Assembly (NCBI GenBank): GCA_905479495.1 | Contig: CAJQMR010000003.1 | Span: 286,631 to 350,630, forward strand | From: an uncultured Anaerolineae bacterium | Lineage (GTDB): Bacteria; Chloroflexota; Anaerolineae; Promineifilales; Promineifilaceae | Length of the DNA stretch: 64,000 nucleotides | Direction: 5' to 3' | Shown: one piece after another, positions 51,307-60,330 of the stretch | Position numbering within the stretch: position 1 is the stretch's first letter | Layout: each line of letters opens with the position of its first letter | Notes under the pieces: generated by a model | Databases searched by the model: none | What the model saw: only the letters and a program-made list of their open reading frames with translations | What the model was told of the DNA's origin: nothing | Position numbers and translations under genes: made by a program

Positions 51307-52889
51307 GGCACCAACTCATAAAGCTGGTACCCGTCACGGGCAAATAGCAGCTCAAAGCCGGGCATACCGGTCTGCTGAGTGTACAAATTCGCCAGCGGCA
51401 GCGGGTGATCCGCATCTAGCAGTAGATGGGTCACCCCATAGCGAGCAGCGGCTTCTTGCAACACGGGGATTGGTTCGTTGGGGATGCTAAGCGCGGGCAA
51501 ACCTGTGTGATAGTAGACCCCCGGTGCGTTACCGGCCATGACAACGGCCGTTTCCCCCACCATCTTCCCCACTTCACCATACACTTCAGCCTCCAACGCA
51601 CTATCCGCCCGTGCATAAAACAGGCTAGCGCTGATAACAAACGCCACCACGACAAAGAGTGCGGCAAAACGCGGCTTTGCTTTTTGCGGCTCCCAATGGG
51701 GCAGCTTGGATGCCATCCAATCCACCGCGTAACCGAGTCCGGCGGTGGCCAGTACCATCAGCCAGGGCCACAGTGCCACAGAGGAATGCAGCAGCCCGCC
51801 CCGCCCGCCCGGCAGCGTGAAGATGAGACTCATGCTGGCAAAGAGTAACAGGGCATACCAATTTAGCGGTCGCAGAAACGGCCGTTTCCCCTCATCACGC
51901 CACCATTTTAGCCAACCCCACACAATCAGCGGCGTCAGAAAAACCACGCCACAGACGGCAATGAACGTGCCACCAGCCAGCAACAAGCCATCCAATTTGG
52001 ATTGCAAAATGTTGCCCCAGCCCCAATCCAGAAAATGCGCCAGGTTGAAGGAACGGCCGTAGGCAAACAAATCGTCATACGTCGTCAGGAAAATGGTTTG
52101 CGTGCCGCTGATGGGCAACGGCCGTCCCCAAATGCGCCAGTTGCGGATGAACCAGGGCGTCATCACCAGCAGGTAGCCGATTAAGAGGAGAATTGGAGAT
52201 TGGAAATTGGAGATTAGGGAGCGCTTTTCAATCTCCAATCTCCAATCTCTAATCTCCTTTAACCAAACGAACCCAGCCGCCACCATCAACAGCGCCCCAT
52301 CTGCCCGCGTCAGGTGAGCCAGGCCAGCGGTGAGACCCGCCAGGAACCACCACTTTTTTGCCGGACGCTGCTGGGTGAAGGCAAGGAAGAGAAGACAAAG
52401 CCCACCCGCCCAGGCAAAAGGCACAAAGGTGGATGGTTGGTTGAGGAAACGTGTGTAAAATCCACCGGAGATAGTGAGCAGAACGGCCGTCCACACCTGC
52501 CACCGTTCGCTAAAAAATTGCAGACTAATCCAGTAAGCCAGCAAGGGCAGCAAACCCGCCAGCAGCCAAAACGGCAGTTGCGCCGCCCCAAAGCCATCTC
52601 CCAGACTGTAGCCCGCCGCAGCCAGGATGGACGTCAGCGGCATCCAATAGCTGTGGCTGGGCGTGGGCAACCCCGCCGGATCGTCCAAATATTGCCAGAT
52701 GACCAGCTCCGTAAAGCCGTTGCCGTCCGCCAGCCGTTGGCCGTTGCTGGTGTAATAGTAAGCGTCCATGTAGGTGGGCGTAGGCATCTGCACCGCCCAA
52801 ACAGCCTGGAACAGCAGGCCAATCAAGGCCAACCACAGCCAATCAGTGCGCCGCCAATTAGATGATTGCTTGGACAAATTCGTAGCCAT
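51303..52889 (-). CDS. GT39-type membrane glycosyltransferase with an in-frame repeat insertion
   Basis: 528 residues with about 11 membrane helices. The first loop reads MPTPTYMDAYYYTSNGQRLA and holds the acidic Asp of the GT-C motif. A C-terminal soluble domain of about 110 residues (ARADSALEAEVYGEVGKMVG) ends the protein. Between helices, at about residues 210-235, an inserted peptide (EIRDWRLEIEKRSLISNFQS) comes from a GGAGATTGG-type inverted repeat. It does not break the frame. The stop overlaps the next start by four bases. It is part of the same operon as its neighbours; the sugar and acceptor are unknown. Confidence 0.78.
   Translation of the reverse strand: MATNLSKQSSNWRRTDWLWLALIGLLFQAVWAVQMPTPTYMDAYYYTSNGQRLADGNGFTELVIWQYLDDPAGLPTPSHSYWMPLTSILAAAGYSLGDGFGAAQLPFWLLAGLLPLLAYWISLQFFSERWQVWTAVLLTISGGFYTRFLNQPSTFVPFAWAGGLCLLFLAFTQQRPAKKWWFLAGLTAGLAHLTRADGALLMVAAGFVWLKEIRDWRLEIEKRSLISNFQSPILLLIGYLLVMTPWFIRNWRIWGRPLPISGTQTIFLTTYDDLFAYGRSFNLAHFLDWGWGNILQSKLDGLLLAGGTFIAVCGVVFLTPLIVWGWLKWWRDEGKRPFLRPLNWYALLLFASMSLIFTLPGGRGGLLHSSVALWPWLMVLATAGLGYAVDWMASKLPHWEPQKAKPRFAALFVVVAFVISASLFYARADSALEAEVYGEVGKMVGETAVVMAGNAPGVYYHTGLPALSIPNEPIPVLQEAAARYGVTHLLLDADHPLPLANLYTQQTGMPGFELLFARDGYQLYELVP
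52187..52260. repeat. GGAGATTGG-type inverted repeat inside a membrane-protein gene
   Basis: AATTGGAGATTGGAAATTGG on the left and CTCCAATCTCCAATCTCTAA on the right pair imperfectly. It lies in frame inside the GT39 gene, in a loop between membrane helices. Confidence 0.82.
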
Positions 52890-52904
52890 ACAAGTGGATC
52901 AATT

Positions 52905-53000
52905 TTTTGACGCAAAGGCGCAAAGAGGCAAAAGAAGCGAAGGAATTATTTGAAAAATCCTCTTTGCGCCTTCCAAATCTTTGCGGTCTTTGCGTCAAAA
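52905..53000. repeat. GACGCAAAG inverted repeat between glycosyltransferase genes
   Basis: TTTTGACGCAAAG (52905-52917) is a perfect complement of CTTTGCGTCAAAA (52988-53000). Inside are GCGCAAAGAGG and CCTCTTTGCGC, which pair further. The 113-base gap is almost entirely this structure. It follows the stop of the upstream gene at once, so it may end or slow transcription. Confidence 0.75.
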
Positions 53001-53002
53001 TT

Positions 53003-54463
53003 CTACTCATCATTTCGGACAAACACGCGGGCGAGGTCGTCGCTGTATAGTTCCTGCCACTCAGCGCTGACTTGTAACACGGTGGCCAAGGCGGAGCTGC
53101 GGCGCAGCAGGATGAGATCGACATTCATTTCGTCCAGCGGCTGCTGCCAATTTTCATGTACACGGGTGGTTTGCAAATAATAGCGGAAAAAATCGTCACC
53201 GTAGAGTTCAGTACGGCCGTCTATAAACACCGGAATTCGCCGCCAAATCAGGTAGCCGCCCCATTCGTAAGTGTTGTAAATACGCTTCTCCGCCAGCCCC
53301 GCCTCCTCAATAAAGTCAACCGCTACCACGGGAAAAGTGTGCTCCAAAGCAGCCTCGTTGCCCGCCAGCCGCGTTTGCAGCCAGACCGTCCCCACCAGCA
53401 GCATCAGCAAGAGCACCACGCCATTGAGCAGCTGCAAAAAGCGCGTTGGCGCGGTTTGGGGCGAGGTGCCGCTGGCCAAGGGGTAGAGCCGCGTCTGGCT
53501 GAGGGCGCTAAGCAGGTGCCGAGCAATAATTGGTGCGGCCGCCACGGCAAACAGCGGAATGTGCCGCGCCGACAACAATCCGCCCACCGCTGGCCCGCCA
53601 AACAGCAACAAATCGGTCCAAGTGACGGGGCGGCGCGAGAAGACCAGGCTCACCACGCCCAAGGCCATCATCCCGCCAAAAAACCAGAAGTAGATCAGAT
53701 GAAAATCAGGCGAGTACCATTCCACGATATTGCTTTGGATGGCATCGCTGCCCAGCGTACCCAAGGGAAACAAAACCAGGTCGAGTCCACGCGGGTTCAC
53801 TAGCGCAGCCAGCAGGCAGAGTGCGGTCACACCTGCCAGTTGGCCAATTTGCAACCAGGAGAGCGTCGTCTCGTCGGGCTGGGCCAGGCGGCGCTGGATC
53901 GCCTCGCCAACGACGTACGCGCCGAGCAGGGCGATGCCGGTGAGGTAGCCGGAGTGCATGTTGGCCCACAGCGCCGTCAGCAGCGGCAAAATCCAGAGCA
54001 TTCTGGATCGCCAGCCCGCCAGCCGCACGCCGTCCACCACAAACACAAACAGCGCCAAAAACAAAATGTTGACCATCTGCGGGCGAACGCCGAGCGGCAG
54101 TGCGGCGGTGAAGTAGGCGACTAACGTGACCAAGGCGGCCAGATACGGCCGTCCCGCACAGCGTGCATACACCAGCATAAAGGCTACCGCCACAATCGCG
54201 GCAAACAACAGGCTCAGCCCGGCCAATCCCGCCAGCTCGTACACCAGCCACATAGCCACATCGGTGAGCCACTGCTGCACAATCCACACGTTTTGCGGCA
54301 CGGTGTAGCTAAACAGATCAAACTGGGGAATCGCCCCCATCTGCCAGATTGCTTCGCCGGTGCGCAGATGCCACCACATGTCCGGGTCCAATGTCTCGCG
54401 CACCGACATGACAAACAGGGCGATGGCCAGGAGGTAAGTGAAGAGGCGTCGGGTGGTTAGCAT
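53003..54463 (-). CDS. GT-C-like polytopic membrane protein, paralogue 1
   Basis: 486 residues from the ATG at 54463; the longer frame is encoded by a CAACTTGCCAC repeat and has no ribosome site. About 11 membrane helices are present. The first loop carries RETLDPDMWWHLRTGEAIW with paired Asp, the likely GT-C catalytic loop. A C-terminal soluble domain (EEAGLAEKRIYNTYEWGGYL, FIDGRTELYGDDF) ends the protein. It is a paralogue of the next protein upstream (54578-56074): the DPDMWWHLRTGE motif, the helix pattern and the tail NTYEWGGYLIW/VFIDGR are shared. I infer a transfer role for an unknown sugar. Confidence 0.72.
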   Translation of the reverse strand: MLTTRRLFTYLLAIALFVMSVRETLDPDMWWHLRTGEAIWQMGAIPQFDLFSYTVPQNVWIVQQWLTDVAMWLVYELAGLAGLSLLFAAIVAVAFMLVYARCAGRPYLAALVTLVAYFTAALPLGVRPQMVNILFLALFVFVVDGVRLAGWRSRMLWILPLLTALWANMHSGYLTGIALLGAYVVGEAIQRRLAQPDETTLSWLQIGQLAGVTALCLLAALVNPRGLDLVLFPLGTLGSDAIQSNIVEWYSPDFHLIYFWFFGGMMALGVVSLVFSRRPVTWTDLLLFGGPAVGGLLSARHIPLFAVAAAPIIARHLLSALSQTRLYPLASGTSPQTAPTRFLQLLNGVVLLLMLLVGTVWLQTRLAGNEAALEHTFPVVAVDFIEEAGLAEKRIYNTYEWGGYLIWRRIPVFIDGRTELYGDDFFRYYLQTTRVHENWQQPLDEMNVDLILLRRSSALATVLQVSAEWQELYSDDLARVFVRNDE

Positions 54464-54465
54464 GG

Positions 54466-54577
54466 GTAATTGGGTAATTGCGTAATTGGGTAATTGATGG
54501 CAAGTGGCAGGTGGCAAGTAGCAAGTGCTGGTTGTGTGAGATCGCATGCAACCTGCAACTTACAACTTGCCACCCAC
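54466..54577. repeat. GGGTAATT tandem and CAACTTGCCAC inverted repeats
   Basis: Three direct GGTAATTG-type units (54466-54496) are followed by GGCAAGTGGCAGGTGGCAAG and its complementary ACCTGCAACTTACAACTTGC. They form a long imperfect hairpin in the 114-base gap between the two paralogous membrane proteins. A CTGCAACTTGCC word also occurs inside hypF. Confidence 0.7.
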
Positions 54578-56074
54578 TCAGTTTCGTACGAAAATTTCAG
54601 CGATCTCATCTTCATAAACCTGTGACCACTCAGGGCTGGCGGCGAGAACGGCCGTTAACGGCGTCCCGCGCTCCATCAGCACATAATCCACATTGTACTC
54701 GTCCAGCGGTGCTTGCCAGGTGGACCGCACCTCAAATGTCTCGCGGTAGCGCAGCAGGAACGGATCGCCGTACACGTCGGCACGGCCGTCTACAAACACG
54801 GGCACGCCCCGCCAGATGAGATAGCCGCCCCAATTGTAGCTGTTGTAGCCCCGCGCCGCGTCTAACCCAGACGCCTCCAGATAATCAACTGCGGCTACCG
54901 GGTAGCGGGCGGCAATAGCCGTGTCGTTGTTGCTGATTTTGGTGATGCTCCAGATTACGGCCGTTCCCACCGCAACTACCAAAATAAACCAGTTCAAAAC
55001 TGAAAATAGCGGCTTCACCGTCGGTTTAGGCTGCGATTCTTGCAAAATGGGTGCCAGCCGGCTGCCAGCCACAACACCTCGCCAATGGCGCACGATGATG
55101 GGCGTGGCCACAATGGCAAACAGCGGAATATGCCGCGCCGAAAGCAAGCCAGCCGCACCAGTGCCCAACAAGAGCAGCAGCTCAGTAATCGTGGGACGGT
55201 TTTTGTTAAAAATCCAGCCCAGCACACCCAGCGCCAGCATTCCGGCAAAGGGCCAAAAGTAAGTTTGGTGAAAATCGGGCGAGAGCCACTCCTGAATGTA
55301 CGCTTGCATCGCACCGCTGCCCAGGGTGAGGAAAGGGTAAATCCACAGCTCCACGCCGCTAGGATTCACCGCCGCCGCCAAAAAACTGGCAATCGTGACG
55401 CCAAATAACTGAAAATTCGCCGACCGCTCCAAAGTTCGCTCAGTCGGGGTAGCCAACCAGCGTTGGGCCCCATCACCCACCGCATAAGTGCCCAACAGGA
55501 CGATGCCCAGCAGGTAACCGCTGTGCAAGTTAGCCCAAATGAGCGTCAGCAATGGTAGCCACCAAAGCGCCCGCCTGCCCCACTTGCCATCTTTCACCCG
55601 CTCAACAATGAGAACAAAAACGGCCGTAAGCAGCAAGTTAAATATCTGCGGGCGCACGCCCCAAACAATGGCAGACGTGATAGCAGCGAACAGAACGATG
55701 AAAGTGGCTAGATACGGCCGTCCCGCGCAGGCTAAATACAGCAGCCAGTAAGTCAAAGCAATGAGCGCCGCAAAAAAGAGGATAAGTCCTGGCAAACCGC
55801 CCGCCAAATACACCAGCCACATGATCAGCTGGGAGAGCCATTCATGGGTCACCCAGGCGTTTTGCGGCACGGTGAAAGTGAACACATCTTGAGCCGGGAT
55901 GCCATTTTGCAAAATGTACTCACCTGTGCGCAAATGCCACCACATGTCCGGGTCCAGCGTCTCTCGCACCGCCATCGTAAAGAGAGCAATGACAAACAGG
56001 GCCACAAACAGGCGTTTGGTGTTCAGAAAAGCAAGTTTAGTCACAATAAAAACGGTATGTTTTGAAGCAAACAT
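54578..56074 (-). CDS. GT-C-like polytopic membrane protein, paralogue 2
   Basis: 498 residues, about 11 membrane helices. RETLDPDMWWHLRTGEYIL follows the first helix, as in its tandem paralogue. The helices (GLPGLILFFAALIALTYWLL) are followed by a soluble C-terminal domain with YNSYNWGGYLIWRGVPVFVD. The two proteins share motifs over their whole length, which indicates tandem duplication. The start could be the first Met or a GTG 10 codons later. It belongs to the long minus-strand glycan run, but 114-123 base gaps on both sides suggest possible separate control. Confidence 0.72.
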   Translation of the reverse strand: MFASKHTVFIVTKLAFLNTKRLFVALFVIALFTMAVRETLDPDMWWHLRTGEYILQNGIPAQDVFTFTVPQNAWVTHEWLSQLIMWLVYLAGGLPGLILFFAALIALTYWLLYLACAGRPYLATFIVLFAAITSAIVWGVRPQIFNLLLTAVFVLIVERVKDGKWGRRALWWLPLLTLIWANLHSGYLLGIVLLGTYAVGDGAQRWLATPTERTLERSANFQLFGVTIASFLAAAVNPSGVELWIYPFLTLGSGAMQAYIQEWLSPDFHQTYFWPFAGMLALGVLGWIFNKNRPTITELLLLLGTGAAGLLSARHIPLFAIVATPIIVRHWRGVVAGSRLAPILQESQPKPTVKPLFSVLNWFILVVAVGTAVIWSITKISNNDTAIAARYPVAAVDYLEASGLDAARGYNSYNWGGYLIWRGVPVFVDGRADVYGDPFLLRYRETFEVRSTWQAPLDEYNVDYVLMERGTPLTAVLAASPEWSQVYEDEIAEIFVRN

Positions 56075-56197
56075 CTCCAGATGGATAATTCTTTCACAAC
56101 TGGCTTCAGTTTACCTGCTCCGTCTTTTTAATTTTCTGACGGCACATGGGGGAGAGACAAATCAGCAAGAAACTCCGACAACAAAATTTGGGCAACC

Positions 56198-57829
56198 TCA
56201 ATTGGCAGGTTCAATAAAATAGGAGTCGCCAATCCCCAAATTTTCATCAGGTTGGGTAGTCACTTGGAACTGTTGTGATAACAATTCCAAAATCTTATCG
56301 CGATTTGCCACCGTATTATCGTAAGACAACTCACTTATGTAAACTGAATTGCCATCCAACATAGGCAGCCACGCTTCAGGTTGTTCCAGAAGTTCATTTT
56401 GCTCAGCAACGTAAATGAGCGCATCATCCGGTAACTGAAAGATTATCCGTGGCAGAATTCCTCGATAGACCCCATCCACTATAATCCTTTCTAGACGGGC
56501 TGAATAGATGACATCGTCCCAAGCAGGTTCATTTGCGGCCGTTCTTTGCTGCCACATCATAAAAAGAGTAGAGAGCAGTACGGCCGTTCCTAAAAAAATG
56601 GTTGCCTGGTTTCTTTTAGGCTGATTCAACAAACGCAATAAAAGGATGGCCAAGAAAGGATAAAAAGGCCAAACAGCACTCATATGCCTTTCTGTCATGG
56701 CATGTACAGGACTCACATACGTGAGATACAAGATAATGAAAAGCCCAGCCAAACCGACAAAAAACAAACCAACCTCATATCCTTCAAAATTTTTTGATTG
56801 GATAGTTTTCTTCACCAGGCTGCGGTTTCTTGCCCAAACCATCCCCACCCAAATAATGGAGGCCAAAAAGAAACAAAAAAGTGCCAGTTGCAAAATACCA
56901 AATACAGTCCAATAGCCGGTAAAGGTCTTGCCTACCAAATACAAACGCTGAAAAAATTGAAGCTGGCCACTAAGAAATTCTACTTCGAGTGCTTGCCGTC
57001 GGCTTAGTTCTTGCACAGATTGATAGAATTTTGGATGTAGGATGATTGAGAGAATGTAGCCAAAGATAACGGCCGTTCCCACAAAAAGCACACGCCTGAA
57101 ATCGCTTCTAACTAGCTTCAATATAAAAACTAATCCGGCCACAACCACAACTAGCGCAAAATGGTAATGGGTTAACGCCCCTGCTGCGGTTGTAATTGCC
57201 AAAAGAAACCAGCCAGACCATTTTGGATGAGAAGCTTTATCAGTAAGAACAACAACCAACCACACGAAAAAAATAGTGCAAATACCAAACAAGGTATACT
57301 GTCTGGCTTCAAGCACCATCGTCAAGCTGGACGGGCTGAGTAACCAGATAAAAACTACGGCCAGCGCTTCAAAATTATTCTTCAATGTATGGCAAGCCAA
57401 CGCAAATAAGCCCAGTGCCCCAACTGCCTGGAAAACCATATTCAGGGTAGGACCCGTCCAGGCATGAACGCCAAAAAGCCAAGTCCAAATATGTAACGTC
57501 CAAAAATAGAGGGGGGGATGTATGTCGCTCTCAGCTAAGTCGATGCCAATTTGCTGAAAAGAAAATGGTTTCTGTATGACAAACCATTCTTTCCATTCAC
57601 TGACGAGCACCCATTGATTAGCCGGATATTCATTATCTTGGATGATGTGCTCAAACTCACCTTGTCGGCCAATAGCAGAAAGATAAGAAATTGTTTCGTC
57701 ATGTGATATTGTAGTTTTATTAGCAACGAGGGTGCCCTGAACCAACATCGCGCAAACGATAATGAGAGCCAGTAAAACAAAGGGGCGGTTATCAACAAGT
57801 TGGCCAAGCTGCTGTTTGATTTGCTTCAT
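56198..57829 (-). CDS. GT39/PMT-type membrane glycosyltransferase
   Basis: 543 residues with about 12 membrane helices. The first loop has TISHDETISYLSAIGRQGEF, containing the GT39 His-Asp-Glu motif, then YPANQWVLVSEWKEWF and DIHPPLYFWTLHIW, typical of the bacterial protein-mannosyltransferase-like (PMT_2) group. The C-terminal soluble part is short. The start overlaps the methyltransferase stop by four bases, so it is translationally coupled with the MT and the GT2 enzyme upstream. It likely uses the lipid-linked sugar made by that GT2. Confidence 0.85.
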   Translation of the reverse strand: MKQIKQQLGQLVDNRPFVLLALIIVCAMLVQGTLVANKTTISHDETISYLSAIGRQGEFEHIIQDNEYPANQWVLVSEWKEWFVIQKPFSFQQIGIDLAESDIHPPLYFWTLHIWTWLFGVHAWTGPTLNMVFQAVGALGLFALACHTLKNNFEALAVVFIWLLSPSSLTMVLEARQYTLFGICTIFFVWLVVVLTDKASHPKWSGWFLLAITTAAGALTHYHFALVVVVAGLVFILKLVRSDFRRVLFVGTAVIFGYILSIILHPKFYQSVQELSRRQALEVEFLSGQLQFFQRLYLVGKTFTGYWTVFGILQLALFCFFLASIIWVGMVWARNRSLVKKTIQSKNFEGYEVGLFFVGLAGLFIILYLTYVSPVHAMTERHMSAVWPFYPFLAILLLRLLNQPKRNQATIFLGTAVLLSTLFMMWQQRTAANEPAWDDVIYSARLERIIVDGVYRGILPRIIFQLPDDALIYVAEQNELLEQPEAWLPMLDGNSVYISELSYDNTVANRDKILELLSQQFQVTTQPDENLGIGDSYFIEPAN

Positions 57830-58737
57830 GCTAACGGCCGTCTGGCATACACTGTAAACAAATCGCCAAAATTCAGAGGAATGGCCACATGCCCCAGCCG
57901 CAAACCATTAATAAACCAATTGGCCAGGTGCCCCAACGGGCGGCTCAGCGCGGACACCCGGCTGACAAGATAGTTGAGCCGCAGGTAACGCCCTTCTGCA
58001 CCAGACCAAACCACCTCGAATCCATTTTTCTCAAGCATTTGCCTCAATGTTTTCTGGCTAAAGTAATGAATGTGCATATCCATCAGCCAGGGCCAGCGCG
58101 GACCCATCAGTTTCGCGATCAGGCTGCTGATGTCCATGGTGTGGATCACCACCCAGCCGCCAGGCTTGAGCAAGTTATACGCTTTGCCAATCTCACCCGA
58201 CGGGTCCGCAACGTGCTCGATCACATCCCACATGGTCACGACATCGAATTGTTTACCAGCCAGCTCTGGCGCATCCTGCGTACCGTGGATGACGTTGAGC
58301 CCTTGCCGCTGCGCTACGCTGGATGCCCACTCAGAGGGTTCTACCCCATACGCTTGCCAACCTGCCTGACAAGCCGTCTCCACAAATACGCCAATGTAAG
58401 CACCCACGTCTAGTAGGGAACGGCCGTTAGCCATCCCCACACGTTTTTCCATGGCCCGCAAATGTTTTTGAAAGGTGAGCTCACGTCCCGCCCGTTCTTG
58501 CACATAGGTTTCGTCGGTAACGGCCGTATACGCCTGCAAAATTTCATCACCCGCCCAGCGCGGGTTGGCATACACATAGCCGCAATTATTGCACTGCACT
58601 ATCTGCGCATGGTGCCCATAGCCAGGATTGGTGCAGGAAAATGCATCGACTTCAATCTGTTCTTCCGGCTGCATAGTGGCCGGAAAGCGAATGACAAAAT
58701 CATCCGCGCCACATAAATTACACTGTACGTCAATCAT
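57826..58737 (-). CDS. SAM-dependent methyltransferase with N-terminal zinc motif
   Basis: 303 residues. An N-terminal zinc-binding part has CNLCGADD and CNNCGYVYANPRW. The class I methyltransferase fold starts near 105 with LLDVGAYIGVFVETA, then YGVEPSEWA, FDVVTMWDVIEHVADP and LLKPGGWVVIHT. This is the SAM-methyltransferase type often found in polysaccharide or sugar-modification loci. It overlaps by four bases both with the GT2 gene upstream and the GT39 gene downstream, so all three are one unit. Likely it methylates a sugar or lipid intermediate; the exact substrate is unknown. Confidence 0.88.
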   Translation of the reverse strand: MIDVQCNLCGADDFVIRFPATMQPEEQIEVDAFSCTNPGYGHHAQIVQCNNCGYVYANPRWAGDEILQAYTAVTDETYVQERAGRELTFQKHLRAMEKRVGMANGRSLLDVGAYIGVFVETACQAGWQAYGVEPSEWASSVAQRQGLNVIHGTQDAPELAGKQFDVVTMWDVIEHVADPSGEIGKAYNLLKPGGWVVIHTMDISSLIAKLMGPRWPWLMDMHIHYFSQKTLRQMLEKNGFEVVWSGAEGRYLRLNYLVSRVSALSRPLGHLANWFINGLRLGHVAIPLNFGDLFTVYARRPLA

Positions 58738-59486
58738 GATGAGGAAATTGGCACTTCAGGTCTTCTTGGCTCGCCACCCCGCAGTCGGCGGAATGCCAAC
58801 CGCAGCAGCGTATACTGTGCTTTAATCACTTCGTTGCGCGAAATCTTCGTCTGCCCTTTGCGTCGATCTTCAAAAATGATGGGCACTTCACCAACTTGCC
58901 AGCCACGCCGTTGGCACATAAAAAGCATTTCCACCAAAAAAGAATAACCACTGGAAAAAATGCGCTCCAACGGAATAGATTCCAGCACTTCTCGCCGGTA
59001 CAGGCGAAAACCGGCCGTCGCGTCACGCGCCTTTAGCCCCAGCAGCGAGCGAGCTACAAAGTTAGCCCCTTTACTAAGCAAGATACGCTTCCAGGTACAG
59101 TTGCGCTGCCCGCCTCCATCTACATAGCGCGAGCCAATGACCACATGTTTTTGCTTGCTTAGTTCAATCATGTCGGGAATATAGCGTGGGTTATGGGAAA
59201 AATCGGCATCCATCGTCATGATGCGCTTGGCTCCAATAGCCAACGCCTTTTTGAAGCCAGCAATGTAGGCTGTGCCCAGGCCCATTTTCCCAGGACGATG
59301 CTCCACTAAAACGCGGCCCGGCATTCGGGCTGCCCACGCATCCGCCAACTGGCCCGTACCATCAGGAGAATTATCATCTACGACAATGACTCCAATAGCT
59401 ATTGGCAAGTCAAGAAGTTGAGAGATAAGATCATCTAAATTATCAGCTTCATTATAAGTTGGTACAATCACAAAACTATCAGTCAT
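58734..59486 (-). CDS. Polyprenyl-phosphate mannose synthase-like GT2 (DPM1 type)
   Basis: 250 residues from the ATG at 59486. The GT-A fold is clear: VIVPTYNEADNLDDLISQLL, VVDDNSPDGTGQLAD, and the metal-binding DxD in MTMDADFSHNP. KARDATAGFRLYRREVLESI follows, then RRKGQTKISRNEV near the end. There are no added membrane helices, as in soluble DPM1-type enzymes. It would transfer mannose (or another sugar) from GDP- to polyprenyl phosphate at the cytoplasmic face. This would feed the GT-C proteins encoded downstream. It is the first gene of the glycosylation operon. Confidence 0.92.
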   Translation of the reverse strand: MTDSFVIVPTYNEADNLDDLISQLLDLPIAIGVIVVDDNSPDGTGQLADAWAARMPGRVLVEHRPGKMGLGTAYIAGFKKALAIGAKRIMTMDADFSHNPRYIPDMIELSKQKHVVIGSRYVDGGGQRNCTWKRILLSKGANFVARSLLGLKARDATAGFRLYRREVLESIPLERIFSSGYSFLVEMLFMCQRRGWQVGEVPIIFEDRRKGQTKISRNEVIKAQYTLLRLAFRRLRGGEPRRPEVPISSS

Positions 59487-59601
59487 AATATTAAACCTTT
59501 TTTGAGAAGCTTTCCTCAAAACTGGCCGATTGTAGCGGTTCCTTAACTGCTAAACAACTATTATGTCTTTATATCTGGAATAACTTCTGTCAGGAGTGTG
59601 C

Positions 59602-60327
59602 ATGACAATCCCTTACAAGGCAGTATTTTTTGATCTAGATGGAACTTTGCGAATTCCATCCCCTTCCCCCACAGAGGCATTTATCCAATTTGCCCGCTTA
59701 CAACAAATTCATATCGATGAGACCTCAGCGCGTCGGGTAAAAATCTGGGCCCATCGTTATTGGGGGCAAGATGCCCTCCTGGTTGAGGAGATGAAGCGTC
59801 TGGGGGAGGATGGCTTTTGGGTTAATTATTCACGCCAATTACTAGAAAAGGTTCAGGTAAGGGACAATCTGCAAGAACGGGCCCAGCTTGTACGAGATTG
59901 GTTTGGCACTGAGTATGTGCCAACAGTTCAATTAGCCAACGGAGCAGTTGAGTTATTGTCACAATTAAAAGAAGCTGGTTACATTTTGGGTGTTATTTCG
60001 AACCGTTCTTCGCCGTTTCATGACGTGTTGGAGCAGTTGGGGATTGCTAATTGGTTTGACATGACGCTGGCCGCTGGTGAAATTGGTTATTGGAAGCCAA
60101 ACGCAACTATTTTTAATCATGCCCGCACTTACTTTGCCGGTCTTAGCGCAGCTGAATGTCTTTATGTGGGAGATAATTATTTTGCCGATGGTCTTGGGGC
60201 ACAAAAGGCAGGCATGGTACCCATTATTTTTGATCCTGAAGGACTGTATGGCGATATGTCATTTCCCTGCATTAGGGAGTTGGGACAGGTTACGGCCGTT
60301 TTACAAAATGAAGTCAACGTAGGCTAA
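59602..60327 (+). CDS. HAD-superfamily phosphatase/hydrolase
   Basis: 241 residues from the ATG at 59602 with AGGAG five bases upstream. HAD motif I is FFDLDGTLRIPSPSP (Asp11 nucleophile, Asp13). Motif II is GVISNRSSPF, motif III Lys in GYWKPNATIF, and motif IV LYVGDNYFADGLGAQKAGM. A helical cap lies at about 20-110. The substrate, probably a sugar phosphate or nucleotide, cannot be told. It is divergent from the GT2 gene and convergent with the receiver-roadblock gene three bases away. Confidence 0.9.
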   Translation: MTIPYKAVFFDLDGTLRIPSPSPTEAFIQFARLQQIHIDETSARRVKIWAHRYWGQDALLVEEMKRLGEDGFWVNYSRQLLEKVQVRDNLQERAQLVRDWFGTEYVPTVQLANGAVELLSQLKEAGYILGVISNRSSPFHDVLEQLGIANWFDMTLAAGEIGYWKPNATIFNHARTYFAGLSAAECLYVGDNYFADGLGAQKAGMVPIIFDPEGLYGDMSFPCIRELGQVTAVLQNEVNVG

Positions 60328-60330
60328 CGC

